Source: Streblospio benedicti
Taxonomy: Eukaryota; Annelida; Polychaeta; Spionida; Spionidae
Assembly: GCA_019095985.1 (NCBI GenBank)
Contig: CM032660.1
Location: forward strand, 19,933,068-19,997,067
Length of the DNA stretch: 64,000 nucleotides
Direction of reading: 5' to 3'
Positions 1 through 11,700 of the stretch are shown here, piece after piece. A program made the position numbers and the translations under genes. A model generated the notes under the pieces. The model was not told the DNA's origin and did not search any database. It worked only from the letters and a program-made list of their open reading frames with translations. Within the stretch, counting starts at the first letter, position 1, and the number at the start of each line of letters is the position of its first letter.

Positions 1-919
1 TTTGCGGCTGACGACGGGGGTACGTGTGACGTTCGGCCGTTAACGTGCACCGTTATGAGAGCGGCGGTGGGTACAGACATCATACACCTATGACACCATG
101 TGTCATTTATATAAGAGTCGAGGGAGAGATGGAGATAGATTGAGAGGGATGGAGAGAGAGAGGGGGGGGGGGGAGAGAGAGTGCAATACACGTAGTATTA
201 TCGATGTTGAAGACTATACGAGTGAGTTTTGACTAGTTTTTTTCATAAAACACAACAAACACAAAATAATGAAATGCTAAAGAATACTGTATAAAAATTT
301 ACAATTTCAAATATATATAATGAATTGAAACATTAAAATTTACATTTTTTTGCCATCAAAGAGTTGGTAGAAAATGACAGAAAATGTCATTAAAATTCAC
401 AGCGGTCATAGTATGTTTCAAATTTGAGTACATATAGATTATGATATGGAAACATACCGTAACTGTATTCTAAATTACACTTTGCGAAAATACAGCATTA
501 ACAATCAATCACATCTATAACTATAATGCATGTTGTTGTGAATCAGAAATTAGAGGAACTGGATATTATAGCGGACAATGACCAGAAACATACATCGTCG
601 GCTTTCACGGCTTGATCCCTCACACTGCCTTAACTAGTCCATGTTCATTTCGACTGCATACTGCGTATAAAGTCGTGAGATATGACATTTTGAATGAGAA
701 ACATACTGTTTTCTTGAATGTTGTACACTTAAGCTTGATTCAAAATATAGATCGCAGTATTCTTCCAGCTCTAGTTCTCTTTGAAGCATCCTTTGTTTCA
801 CTATCGTCTGTGCAACTTGAATAGTGAGGCGTTAACAGCTTTATTTTTAATTAAGCGTACAATTGGCTTGACTGCATGTTCCTGGGACAATTATGACTGT
901 CATATTCCACCAAAATGGA
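1..919. other. Non-coding left flank; outer end of TLR inverted duplication
   Basis: No convincing gene is visible. From about position 100 rightward this stretch is the reverse complement, imperfectly, of 12.8-13.65 kb; for example 360-410 matches 13,380-13,430 inverted. It is therefore the 3' flank of the minus-strand receptor gene. A purine GA/G microsatellite lies at about 118-182, mirrored by the CT microsatellite at 13,257-13,310. The first 60 bases are relatively CpG-rich and have no seen counterpart. Confidence 0.7.
840..845 (-). terminator. Candidate poly(A) signal of TLR-like gene 1
   Basis: The canonical AATAAA hexamer lies on the minus strand about 75 bases beyond the stop codon at 920. 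The inverted copy of this site downstream of gene 2 does not keep the hexamer; gene 2 instead has AATAAA at 13,406. Hexamer alone is weak evidence. Confidence 0.4.
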
Positions 920-3900
920 TTAACAAACAGCATATGCAGACCCTTCTTGAAGATTAGATTGTTCATGATAATCTATCTGATCATCACTAGACAGTCCCGA
1001 AGCATCTATCAGTGGACTGCAACTATCATGACATCCAGGTTGCTGTAAGTTAGAAGCCTGTGGTAATGGCTTAAGCAGCTCAAGACTGGTAATCTGGTTG
1101 TACATGATGAACTCAATACGGCGAGGGAGCTCATCAGCGTGTACGTCCACACTCTTGAAATGGCTGAGGAAAGTGCGCACGTCGCCGTCGATGGGGTTTG
1201 TGCTGAGTAGGGCATCTTGGGAGTCAAGCAGTACAGGCACCAGACAGATGGACCCGTAGTAGCGCAGGAAGAGGTCCAGACCCAGGCGGAAGAGATACAC
1301 ATAGTAGTTGTTGGCCAGATAGTTCTTCGAGAGCAAGTAGATAAGCGTGCGTGATTGCTCAATGTCAGGTAGGTTCTGGAAGTGAGTCTGCCCAAAGAGT
1401 GTGGCGTAGGTGTGGATTTTGAATGCTGGAAAAGCAGATTTCATGGTAGTGGTGAACTGATTCACGGTTTCACTGTCTTCGTCCTCTTCGCACACAACGA
1501 TGATGAAATCATGACGAATTAGTCTTTCTGTGTCGGTTTTGCCAAGGCGAAAGTTGTGGTTGAAAAGTTTTAGCAAACGAAGACGTATTCGTCTTTTGTT
1601 ATTCCAAAAAATGTAACACAGAAGTGCAATCAGTATGATTGCCAGGGAGGTCACTGAGAAAACGATGAGGGTGCCAAATCCACAGATAAATAGATTATCA
1701 GGCACATTGATCACTGGTGTGTTATCAAAAGGGAAGCTGTTACAGCGAATATTTTGTACATCAGAAATGATTGCTTGTTGCTGCAGAATCCAATTCTTAA
1801 AGTCAACACTAAGGCAGTCACATATAAAAGGGTTTTCAGTAATGTCTATGGAGGACAGGTGTGGAAAGGAGGATGTTTGCATAAATGAATATGGAAGTCT
1901 CTTGATTGCATTGTTTTTAAGATTGAGAGTCTCTATCCCTGTTAAACATCTGACTGCCTCATTCTCAATAACCTCAATCCTAGAATTCTGCATGACTAAC
2001 TGTGTGACGTTCTTCAAGTAGCCCATCGGATCTATTCTGTTAATGTTACTATTTTCATAATACAATTGTATATGCTTTTCCCGGGGCACTACATCTGGCA
2101 GGGCAGTGGCATTGTGATTGTGATTCACCACTGTTATCGTACTGTTGCCGGGCGTATGGACACAGACAGCACCATCAGGACAGTCCTCCTTGACATCACA
2201 ACGAAACATATACTCCGGAAGCTCGTAGATGAGAGTGCCTCGAGTCTCAGGTGGACTATGACACGGGATCTGGATCAAAACGAGATCATGGAAAGCCTTG
2301 AAGAAGGGAATGAAGGGACGGAGGGTGTTCACGAACCAGTACATGTCACAGTCACACGCCAGTGGGTTGTTGTGAAATAAAAAGGCGCACTGCCAAGCGC
2401 CTATAATGTCCAACCAGCTGGTCACATGCAACAGGGCCACCATGTCGAAATCAGCAATGTGGGAGATATTGTTGTGGGAAAAGTCCACACCTGAAAGCAG
2501 CATCCGTGGTGAGTGCTAGTAAGTCTGGAGAATGTGATTAATTGAGTGGGAAGAAATCTACTTTGGTGTTCGGTCATTTGGACGTATGCAATAGTTTACA
2601 GCAGTAGTGACAATTTTACGATAAACATGTTTACAAATATAAAGTGCCATCTGACATGCACATATTATAACATTATTCATTCTAACAACTTGAATTTGTT
2701 AGCGTTTTAGAATTTCCCATGGTTGTGTGTGTACACATTCGCTATATGACGCCACACGGTACTCACCTATTATATTACGGAAGAACGATATGTCCCAGGC
2801 GTTGGCACCTACAGTATTCTTTAATTTGTAGATGTTGTTAAAAGAAACATTCACTAATACAGGCTCATGAGGTAACAAGCCCTGATGTAGAAACGAAGGC
2901 ATCTTAAGTGGCCAGCAATCTACAACTGTCAGGTTGTTGTACTCAAGTTCCACTACCCTAAGATTGATTAGCTCTGGTTGCATAAAAGTCCCTACCTCTA
3001 TGTATGAGACTCTGTTGTTTCTCAAAATAACACGTTCTAGTAGTCTTAACCCTTTGAAGGTGTGGTTGAATAACTTATCTACATTGTTATAGCTGAGTTC
3101 AAACACACTAAGCTTCCTTAAGCAGCTGATATGAGATACGTTTGCAATCCTATTGCGCGACATATCCAGACTCGTAAGGTTGCTCAGTGCGCAGATGGCC
3201 TCTGGCACACTCTCTAGTCCACTGTGTGTGAAAGTTAGTTTTGAGATAGAAACAGACTGAGAAAGAGCAGTGAAATACACTCGTAGCTGGGCGTCGATTG
3301 GAGGCTGAGTACATTGAAGTGTGAGGAACTGTCCTTGCACCTCACATTGGCAGTCATTGAGACAGGCAACAGTCAACGTCGGTATATGAGGTTTTTCTTT
3401 CAGGTTTTGTGCATGTGTACTTGCAATCGGTACGTCCACGGTGACTCCCTCTGTCTTTGCTGTGTTGTTTTGCCTTTCTATTACATCAAACTGCTTATCT
3501 AATGTTCGATTGACATTGACAGTTGGTTTACCCATTGTCTCTTTGTGCACACTCAGGTTGTCTACTTCTTCTCCATAAAGGTCGACTTTGTTCTGACTGA
3601 CACTACTTACTTTACGATCACTAGTGTTCTGGTATGGGGATCTACTTTGACTGCTCTGATTATGTTTTATCACAAGATTTTTATCTGCGTAGTGTGGCTC
3701 TCTTTCATAATGGCCCTGTGCAAACAAGTGTCTGTGTCCAGCATTTCTATCTTTGTGTTCCCATTTTGACTTAGTGCTACTTTTAGTTTGGGTGTTTTGC
3801 AAAGTTTGACTTGTCTCCAAGTTGCCAGAGGTAACTTGGTCAATACTGTCATAGTTCCAATTATACGTAACCAAACTTTCGTTGATAGCTAATGCCATAA

Positions 3901-4252
3901 GAATATATTTCGATTTATCCGTTTGGGAAGATTTCTGTGCAGCCATTAGCAGTTTTTGCACCATCATCTTCTGTTTTGATTCTTTTGCTGAGCTATCCAC
4001 ATCTGTATTAGTAAAACCATCGTAAAGTGAATTATTGTCTTTGAGAACAGTTGTGACTTTGTCTTGCACTTCGCCTACCTGTGATGTCACGAGGCGGAAG
4101 TTCAGTTCTTGTTGGGTCTTCATTTTTACCCTAGGCACATTTTGATCTGCGACTGGAAGGTTCCCCTTTGTTGAAGTGGCGGGCGATGCCACTGATGTGG
4201 TAGATGGTAGCAAAGTCCAGGCTATCATCAGTATAAGTACACACCGCAGCAT
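920..4252 (-). CDS. Toll-like receptor-like protein 1 (LRR, TM, divergent TIR), two exons
   Basis: This is a single-pass receptor, probably for innate immune or developmental sensing. Exon 1 is complement 2767-4252 and exon 2 is complement 920-2490, with a 276-base GT-AG intron. Together they give 1018 codons plus stop, the same length as its partner at 8753-12814, which supports both splice choices. The start is the ATG at 4252, opening a hydrophobic signal peptide (MLRCVLILM...). Residues ~26-290 are a Ser/Thr/Lys/Gln-rich low-complexity linker. A cysteine cluster (CLNDCQC) begins near 292, followed by LRRs, a first LRR C-cap (ACDCDMYWF, ~540), a second cysteine cluster (~600), LRRs, a second C-cap (FICDCLSVDF, ~713), a transmembrane helix (~768-792) and a TIR-like domain (~820-966). 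Two cysteine clusters resemble the mccTLR type. The TIR lacks a recognisable RDxxPG BB-loop and the FW box 3. The call is firm for LRR-TM-TIR; ligand and signalling are unknown. Confidence 0.88.
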
Positions 4253-4550
4253 CGTTGTGGATTATGTGGAATGTCCTTTTCTAATAAACACACATGTCAT
4301 CATACGTTCCAAAATAAGAAGAAAACACATAATTCTTCTCAGTACTGGTACACATTTGTGCCATGATTAGATTTGTTTGGGACCTGCAACGGCTAACACT
4401 TGCGAATTCTGTTTGATTTAATTCCATTTGTTGACTAAGATTACACAATTCTATAGATCTACATTCTACATGAACAAGTGTTGGATCAGACTGGGGAAAA
4501 AGTCGATAATGAAGGCAATGAATGTCATGTGAAAACTAGTGTTTGATAAG

Positions 4551-4680
<130 letters not shown>

Positions 4681-5767
4681 TGTTTTAGTGAGTTACCATA
4701 GAAATTGAAATTCAACATGTACGGGAAAAATGTATTTTGCACTGTTTTATGGATTTTTTTTTATTGAAATACAGCATGTACGGGACAAAATAAAATACCC
4801 GCAGCATAAATACCATGCATATAATAAATGTGGACATTTAGGATATTTAGGTCTTTAATTTTAGGTTATTGATATATGTTAGTGGCAATTTCAAGACATT
4901 TTAATTTTAATGAATAGAAATATTTATTCATCATTCTATCATAAATTTTAATTTTAATTGTTTTTATATATCTATTTGTATTTATTCATCATTCTATGCA
5001 TAAATCTTAATTTCTATTTGAATTTCTAGAGCTATCACATAGTTTTTTAATATACTATCTATAGTTTAAAAGTTTCATGCTTCACTGGATGTTCTCTAAA
5101 TGGAAACTCATTAAAAAACTAAAGAAAACAATGGCTACTGCGTGTGATTTGCATGTCGTGATGTTCACAACAGGAGAGACAGTGCCTCGCCGTAGATAAA
5201 CGATAGACGTTAAATCAACTTAATGTGATAGTGACATTGACAACTTTAAAAAAACGAGAAATAACGGCGTTCTATAGGATATGGGATATGGATTCATAAA
5301 TTCTGATTATTTCTGACATTCATAGCACTAAGTACTTAGTAAGTACTAAGTAGTTTGGATAATGTAATACGATGGCATAACTTACAAGTATATAGTAAAA
5401 TTAAACATATTAATATGTATATACCAAATGTATGTTCAAAAGAATGTACATATTTTACATCTGTACCACTAAGATTGTCTTTTCAATTGAGATATTTCGT
5501 GATTTTCTAAAGTGTTTTTGCAAATGTTTTTAATCGTTCATGATGACTATTTTTATATAAATATTCCTGGAACCTTATCAAGATACCTCTTATTTTCCTG
5601 TTATGCTCTGCAAATGAACTTTGGTTTCAATATATTAAGCATTAGTTGTAGTCAAATAGTATTCTTTGAATACACAAATGCATAAATATACAAGATCTCG
5701 AGCGTGAGATGTGAGATATTGGAAAAGTGAGAGATTGTGTGTGACAGCTCCTGTAAGACTAACCTAA
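4681..5767. other. AT-rich non-coding, inner part of left arm
   Basis: No coding potential is seen. Positions 4,735-5,250 match 7,880-8,340 in inverted orientation (upstream flank of the receptor gene). Beyond 5,250 the match stops. A small palindrome of ACTAAGTA/TACTTAGT type lies at about 5,328-5,352. Nothing else is recognised. Confidence 0.6.
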
Positions 5768-6159
5768 GGGACCATTCAGTATTTATGACAGGGTGGGGTA
5801 GGAGGATTTTAGGGCGGGCCATGAACTTTCGTCACAATGTTTAGAGGGGGGGATATCAATTTTTTCACACACTTTTTTCAGTGGGGGGGCTATAAATGTT
5901 TTCACAGAAAATTTACCCCTATTTTTGAGATTCTGTACTAAAATTTATTGTTTTTTATTATGGATATCAATCAAATATGATTTGAGCTAACTTACAATGA
6001 ATGCGTAAATTGTAAGGGAGGTCATCAATTTTTATCACATGAAATCGAGGGGGTTACAATTATTTTCACAGAGATTTGAGGGAGGGGGGCTATTATTTTT
6101 TCACAGCATTTTTTGGAATATCCTCCTACCCCACCCTGTCATAAATACTGAATGGTCCC
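5768..6159. mobile_element. MITE with TAA target duplication (PIF/Harbinger-like), copy 1
   Basis: A 392-bp element with terminal inverted repeats of about 40 bp beginning GGGACCATTCAGTATTTATG and ending with its complement. It is flanked on both sides by TAA (5765-5767 and 6160-6162). A 3-bp TWA target duplication and a GGG start are typical of PIF/Harbinger non-autonomous elements. The interior is G-rich with repeated short blocks (GGGGGG...TTTTCACA) and has no ORF. The same insertion is present inverted at 17,335-17,731. Superfamily assignment is inferred from TSD and termini only. Confidence 0.75.
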
Positions 6160-7476
6160 TAAAACCTAGAATATTTGGTACTTACATGTGTTATAATTGG
6201 TATACAATTGTTTGATATTATTTAAGTAAGATAACTGAATGAGTCTGATTTTCCCCAACTTCGATCAATGAGATAGAAATTTGTAATTAATTATAAAATA
6301 TTCACAAATGGTTCAAATAGGAAGTGCCTAACAACACCTGACGTTTGTTACACCATAAAGATCTAGTTCCAAATAATATTGCATTAATGTGTTATTTCAC
6401 CTGTTAGTTAAGGGAATATGTTATTTTCTACTTATATTGCGATATTTGAGTATTATTCAAACGTTTAAAGTATATTTTCTAGCGTTAGTTTATTGTGAGT
6501 AGGAAACCGTTGTAGATCTAGATCTAGCAGGTTCTTGGAAAGTAGTTCGGGTTTCACAGAAAATTATTTGTGTAAATATTTATGATAGTGTAAAATTAAT
6601 TGGTTTGAAAGTGTCTTGTGACCTATGGATGGCTAAAAAGGTTGATATGTACATTATTCTAATTTTGTGCCTGTATTATTAATGAATTTTAATGGTTGTA
6701 ACATACACAATTCAAGTAGAACAATGTTAAGTCAGGCTACACCTTTGAAATGCCAGATGTGTTGGCTGTATTATTAGAGTTCTTACATCATTGTAAACTG
6801 TGGATATCCGTTATATACTGATAAATGAAAGCCATGTCCGTGTATTTGTACCTATTGAAATATTGTCTCCTGCGTGTTTCAGTTGACGGCGAGAATAGAA
6901 CCGATGTCTGCGAAACATATCCAAACAAAGCCTGTTCTTCTTTCATTAGCTAGCTCACAACACACATAACATTGTGAAATCTTTTGGGAGGTGGGGGAAA
7001 AGGGGCAAACAAAGTATAGGGAGGTGGGGGGAAAAGGCAAAAATAGGGTGGGGATATCTGTTTTACCCAAGTTGGCTTAATATGTACTGGTTAGGAGATT
7101 ATAGGTTTTGCAAGCACTTCTTCGGGTTGCGGGTGTGATGCATAGTGTTGACAAAACATGATAATGTACATAGTTACATGTATATATTTACCAAATCATC
7201 TGAACATAAACATCTTTTTAATATACAAAAAACTCATCATCAATAGAATCCATAATAAATATAATCCTAAAATCTACACTGATCTAATATTATAATATAT
7301 ACTTTATATGACATTTAATATACTTTATATGACATTAACCGTGACAAAAATGCCCACTAGTGCAATCAATTTCGACCAAAATCGCTCGATGTAATTAAAG
7401 CTGGCTTCACAATGGTAGCTAGAGAGCTACGAGTTCTATATTACAATGGGAAAAGATGACCCACATTTCATCAACG
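5768..7476 (+). repeat. 1.7-kb unit repeated in inverted orientation at 16,006-17,731
   Basis: The MITE plus the 1.3 kb after it reappear as a reverse complement at 16,006-17,731 with few differences (for example, small insertions near 16,510 and 16,550). The left boundary of homology is exactly the outer end of the MITE with its target duplication. The right boundary is the N gap at 7,477, so the true unit may be longer. No gene is seen inside; an open frame at 6,879-7,070 is short and not convincing. Confidence 0.85.
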
Positions 7477-7576
7477 NNNNNNNNNNNNNNNNNNNNNNNN
7501 NNNNNNNNNNNNNNNNNNNNNNNNNNNNNNNNNNNNNNNNNNNNNNNNNNNNNNNNNNNNNNNNNNNNNNNNNNNN
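7477..7576. other. Assembly gap (100 N)
   Basis: An exact 100-base N run, a conventional placeholder for a gap of unknown size. It truncates the 1.7-kb repeat unit on its left side. Confidence 0.99.
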
Positions 7577-7606
7577 ATATATGCTAGTTAAGTTATATAT
7601 ACTAAA

Positions 7607-7788
7607 GTGGGGGTCGGAAGTTCATATTTCAGGCATATATTTCGATGTTGGGGTCATATGTTTGATTTGCGAAACCGAGTGGGGGTCATATGTTTGATTT
7701 ACAAACGTGTGTGGGGGTCATATGTGGGGGGGTCATATGTTTGGTCAAGAAACACTGATGTCTAGAAAAACTTCCGACCCTCCCCCCG
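7607..7788. repeat. Small inverted-repeat element with GGTCATATGTTT repeats
   Basis: The ends are GTGGGGGTCGGAAGTT and its inverted partner AACTTCCGACCCTCCCCC. Inside, the phrase GGGGGTCATATGTTTG recurs three to four times. This looks like a short MITE or tandem-repeat remnant between the two receptor arms. No target duplication could be assigned. Confidence 0.5.
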
Positions 7789-8406
7789 ACACACACTTCT
7801 TAAATAATGACTCAGCTCTAATGCTCTATAGAACACCGTTTTAGTTTTTTTAAGATGTCAATTTCGCTATCACATTCATTTAGTTCAATGTCTATCTATG
7901 TCTATGGCGAGGCACTGTCTCTCCTATTGTGAACATCACAACATGCAAGTCACACGCAGTAGCCATTGTTTTCTTTAGTTGTTTAATGAATTTCCATTTG
8001 CAGAATATCAATTGAAGCATGAAATTTTAAGCATACTGTACATATAAAAACTAAGAGATAGCTCTTCTTTTGAAATTCTATGCAATTAACTAGCTAGCTC
8101 TAGATAAGAAACAATTATAAATATGTAAGTAAAGATTTATGATAGAATTGAAATATTAATATTTATTTCAAATAAAATTGCCACTAACATATATCAATGA
8201 GCTAAAATTAAAGACCTGACTATCCCAAATTCCACTTTTATGATATGTATGGTATTTATGCTGTGAGTTCTTAATTTTGTCTCCTACAATGTACATGTTG
8301 CATTTTAATATTTTTTGTCCATAAAACAGTGCAACATATATTTTTTCATTGCTCCTCCCTCCTCTCACTTGCAAAGTAGAAATCCTACCTCCCAATTATT
8401 TTGGCC

Positions 8407-8478
8407 CTCCCCCCCCCCCACACACACACTTGCTTATACCCCCCCCCACACACACACACACTCACGCACACAAACACA
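8407..8478. repeat. C-run plus (CA)n low-complexity tract
   Basis: Two poly-C runs each lead into CA repeats, in the upstream flank of TLR-like gene 2. It lies opposite the TG microsatellite of the left arm. Confidence 0.9.
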
Positions 8479-8752
8479 TGGCATGATTGCCATCACTATC
8501 AACTTTTTTCCCAGTCTGATCCAACACTAGTTCACGGAGAATATAGATCTAACTCTAGAATTGTGTAATCTTAGTCAACAAATTGAATTAAATCAAACAC
8601 AATTCGCAAGTGTTGGCCGTTGCAAGTTAAGTCCCAGACACATCTTATCATGTCACGAACGTGTACCAGTACGGAGAAGAATTATATGTTTTATTCGGAC
8701 TTGTGAACATAAGATGACACATGTATTTATTAGCGGAGGATATCCCGCAACG

Positions 8753-11700
8753 ATGCTGCGGTGTGTACTTATACTGATGGTAGCCTGGACTTTGCCACTA
8801 GCTACCACATTACTGGCATCCCCAGCCCCCTCACCAACCAAGGGAAACATTCTAGTCACAAGTCCCACGATGCCCAAGGTAAAGATGAAGACCCAACAAA
8901 AACTAGCAAAATCACAGGTTGGTGAAGTCAGAGATATAGTCACTACTGTACTAAAAAACAATAATTCACTTAACAAGAGCTTTAGTCATATAAATATGGA
9001 TAGCTCAGCAAAAGCATCAACACAAAAGGTTATGCTCCAAAAACTGCTAATGGCTGCACAACAATCTCCCCAAACGGATAAATCGAAATATATTCTCATG
9101 GTATTAGCTGTCAAGGAAGGTTTGCCTGCTTCAAATTGGAAATATGACAGTATAGATCAAGTTAGTTCTAGCAACTGGGAGAAAAGTAAAACTTTGCAAA
9201 ACACCCAGGATAAAAGTATCGCTAAGCCAAAATATCAACACACAGACGGAAATCGTGGACGTAAGCATTTGTGTTCACAGGGTCATTATGATAGAAAGCC
9301 ACGTTACACGGATACAAATCTTGCTGTGATAAAACATAATCAGAAGAGTCAAAGTATACCCCAATACCAGAACACCAGTGGTCGTAAAGTTACTAGTGTC
9401 AGTCAGAACGAATTTGACCATTATGGACAGGAAGTAGAAAAGCTGAGCATGCATGAAGAGACAAAGGGTAGACCAACTGCCAATGTCGATAGAACTATGT
9501 TCACACTTGATAAGCAGTTCAATCTATTTGACAGGCAAAACGAAACAGCAAAGACACAGATAGGCGCTGTGGAGATGTCGTCCGTTAGTACACATCCCAA
9601 AAAACTGAAAGAGAAACCTCGTATAGCACCAATATCTGTTGTCTGTCTCGATAACTGCCGATGTGACTTGTACCAACAGTTACTCACGCTGCAATGTACT
9701 CAGCCTCCAATCGACGCCCAGCTACGAGTGTATTTCATGGCTGTCTCTCAGTCTTTTACGATCTCAAACCTGGCTTTCACACACAGTGGACTGGAGAGTG
9801 TGCCTGAGGCCATATGCGCACTGACCAACCTTACGAGTCTGGATATGTCCCACAATAGGATTGCAAATATATCGCATATCAGCTGCTTAATGAATCTTAG
9901 TGCATTTGACCTCAGCTATAACAATGTAGATAGATTACTTAACCACACCTTCAAAGGGTTAAGCTTTCTAGAATGCATTAATTTGAGAAATAACAAAGTC
10001 TCATACATAGAGGTAGGGACTTTTATGCAACCAGAGCTAACCAATCTCAGGTTAGTAAAACTTGAGTACAACAACCTGACAGTTGTAGATTCGTGGCCCC
10101 TAAAGATGCCCTCGTTTCTACAACATCAGCAGGTATATGTGAACGCTTCTTTTAACAACATCTACAAACTGGTGAATACTGTAGGTGCAAGAGCAAGTGA
10201 CATAACGATAGTTCAATACCTAGGTAAGTAGTATCATTTAGCGAATGTGTACACACAAAACTACAGGAATCTATGTTGAATATTCATCTGCTCGAGTTTG
10301 ACATAATTATCAAAGGTTCTTAACAGTCCTTTCCAGCCAAATATTGAAAGTACCTTGAGAGCTTTCAACCTATTCTCTAGGTTTTCATCAGTCTGCCGCC
10401 TATTCGTCACGTGGGCATCCCATATATGAAGGATCTTTGAGAGAGTGTGAGAAGGATAATGAAAGACTACGGGTGCAGTGCTTTCTTCAAGCCCAGAAAC
10501 ACACTCAGACAGCTCTTGAGTGCCCCAAAAGACCCGGCAAGAAAAGAAGACATCTGTGGCGTTGTTTATCAAATCAGTTGTGGTGGCACGGAAACAGAAC
10601 AATGTTCCAGTACATATGTCGGTGAGACATCCAAGATTTGATCAGCACCGAAGACCGAGCAGTACTTCATCACACGTATCCATCCATCTCCACCAACCAG
10701 AGAGACAGAACCATCAGATTTCACTAGACAATGTTACGATCTTGGACCGTGACGCAAACACCTTTGAGAGGAAGATCCGTGAGGCAATTTATATCCGACA
10801 CCTCAAGCCAGACCTAAAAAATAACGTGGGGGCCGCTGAACTGCCTGTACTTTACAACAACATCATCCCGACCACCGCCCATGACGTCACACCACGATCA
10901 CGTGACAAATAAGCAGCAGACTGATGAAAACCTAGAGAATAGGTTGAAAGCTCTCAAGGTACTTTCAATATTTGGCTCGAAAGGAATGTTAAGAACCTTT
11001 GATGATTAAACTACAGGAAATTGTAAAAAGCTAGCTAAATAATTGAATTTGTTAGGAATAACGTTAACATATATACATGCCAAATAACACATCATGTTTG
11101 TAAAAATCCTTATGATAAAATTTCCATTACTGCTGTAAAATATTTCATATATCCAAAGAATTTTTCTTGCCATTTGATTAATCATATTATCTAGACTTTC
11201 TCACACTCATTACAAATGTGGCTTTCAGTGTGGAACCTGTCCCACAACAATATCTCCCACATTGCTGATTTCAACATGGTGGCCCTGTTAAACGTGACCA
11301 GCTTCCTGGATGCGCTCGGCGCCTGGAACTGCAGCGTTCTGCTGCACAACAACCCACTGGCGTGCGACTGTGACATGTACTGGTTCATGAAGATCCTCCG
11401 TCCAGCGATTCCCCTTTTCACAGCATTCCAGGATCTTTCTTTGATCCAGATCCCGTGCCATAGTCCACCAGAGGCTCGAGGCACTCTCATCTACGAGCTT
11501 CCCGAGTATATGTTTCTCTGTGATGTCAAGGAGGACTGCCCTGACGGTGCTGTCTGTGTCCATACACCCGGCAACAGTACAATAACAGTGGTGAATCACA
11601 ATCACAGTGCCAGTGCTCTGCCAGATGTAGTACCTCGTGAAAAGCATATACAATTATATTATGAAAATAGTAACATTAACAGAATAGAGCAGATGGACTA

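Larger units (their letters stand above)
10270..11007 (+). mobile_element. Penelope-like element fragment in the intron of TLR-like gene 2
   Basis: The flanks carry a 12-bp direct repeat AAACTACAGGAA (10,258-10,269 and 11,008-11,019), read as a target-site duplication. Inverted repeats of about 100 bp lie at ~10,307-10,405 and ~10,908-11,000. Between them are coding remnants of a GIY-YIG endonuclease: GVVYQISCGG, then STYVGET, then ERKIREAIYIRHLKPDL, typical of the C-terminal domain of Penelope-like retroelements. The reverse transcriptase part is missing and the element looks broken. A tail of about 37 bp (10,270-10,306) lies outside one inverted repeat. The gene 1 intron is an empty site, so insertion followed the receptor duplication. 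Confidence 0.85.

Noticed and set aside
5768-6159. piggyBac or Tc1 assignment for the 392-bp MITE
   Set aside because: Its target duplication is TAA/TTA (3 bp), not TTAA or TA alone, and both copies agree.
8561-8752. N-terminal extension of TLR-like gene 2
   Set aside because: It is open by chance; no signal peptide there, not matched by gene 1, and the ATG at 8,753 gives equal lengths for both paralogues.
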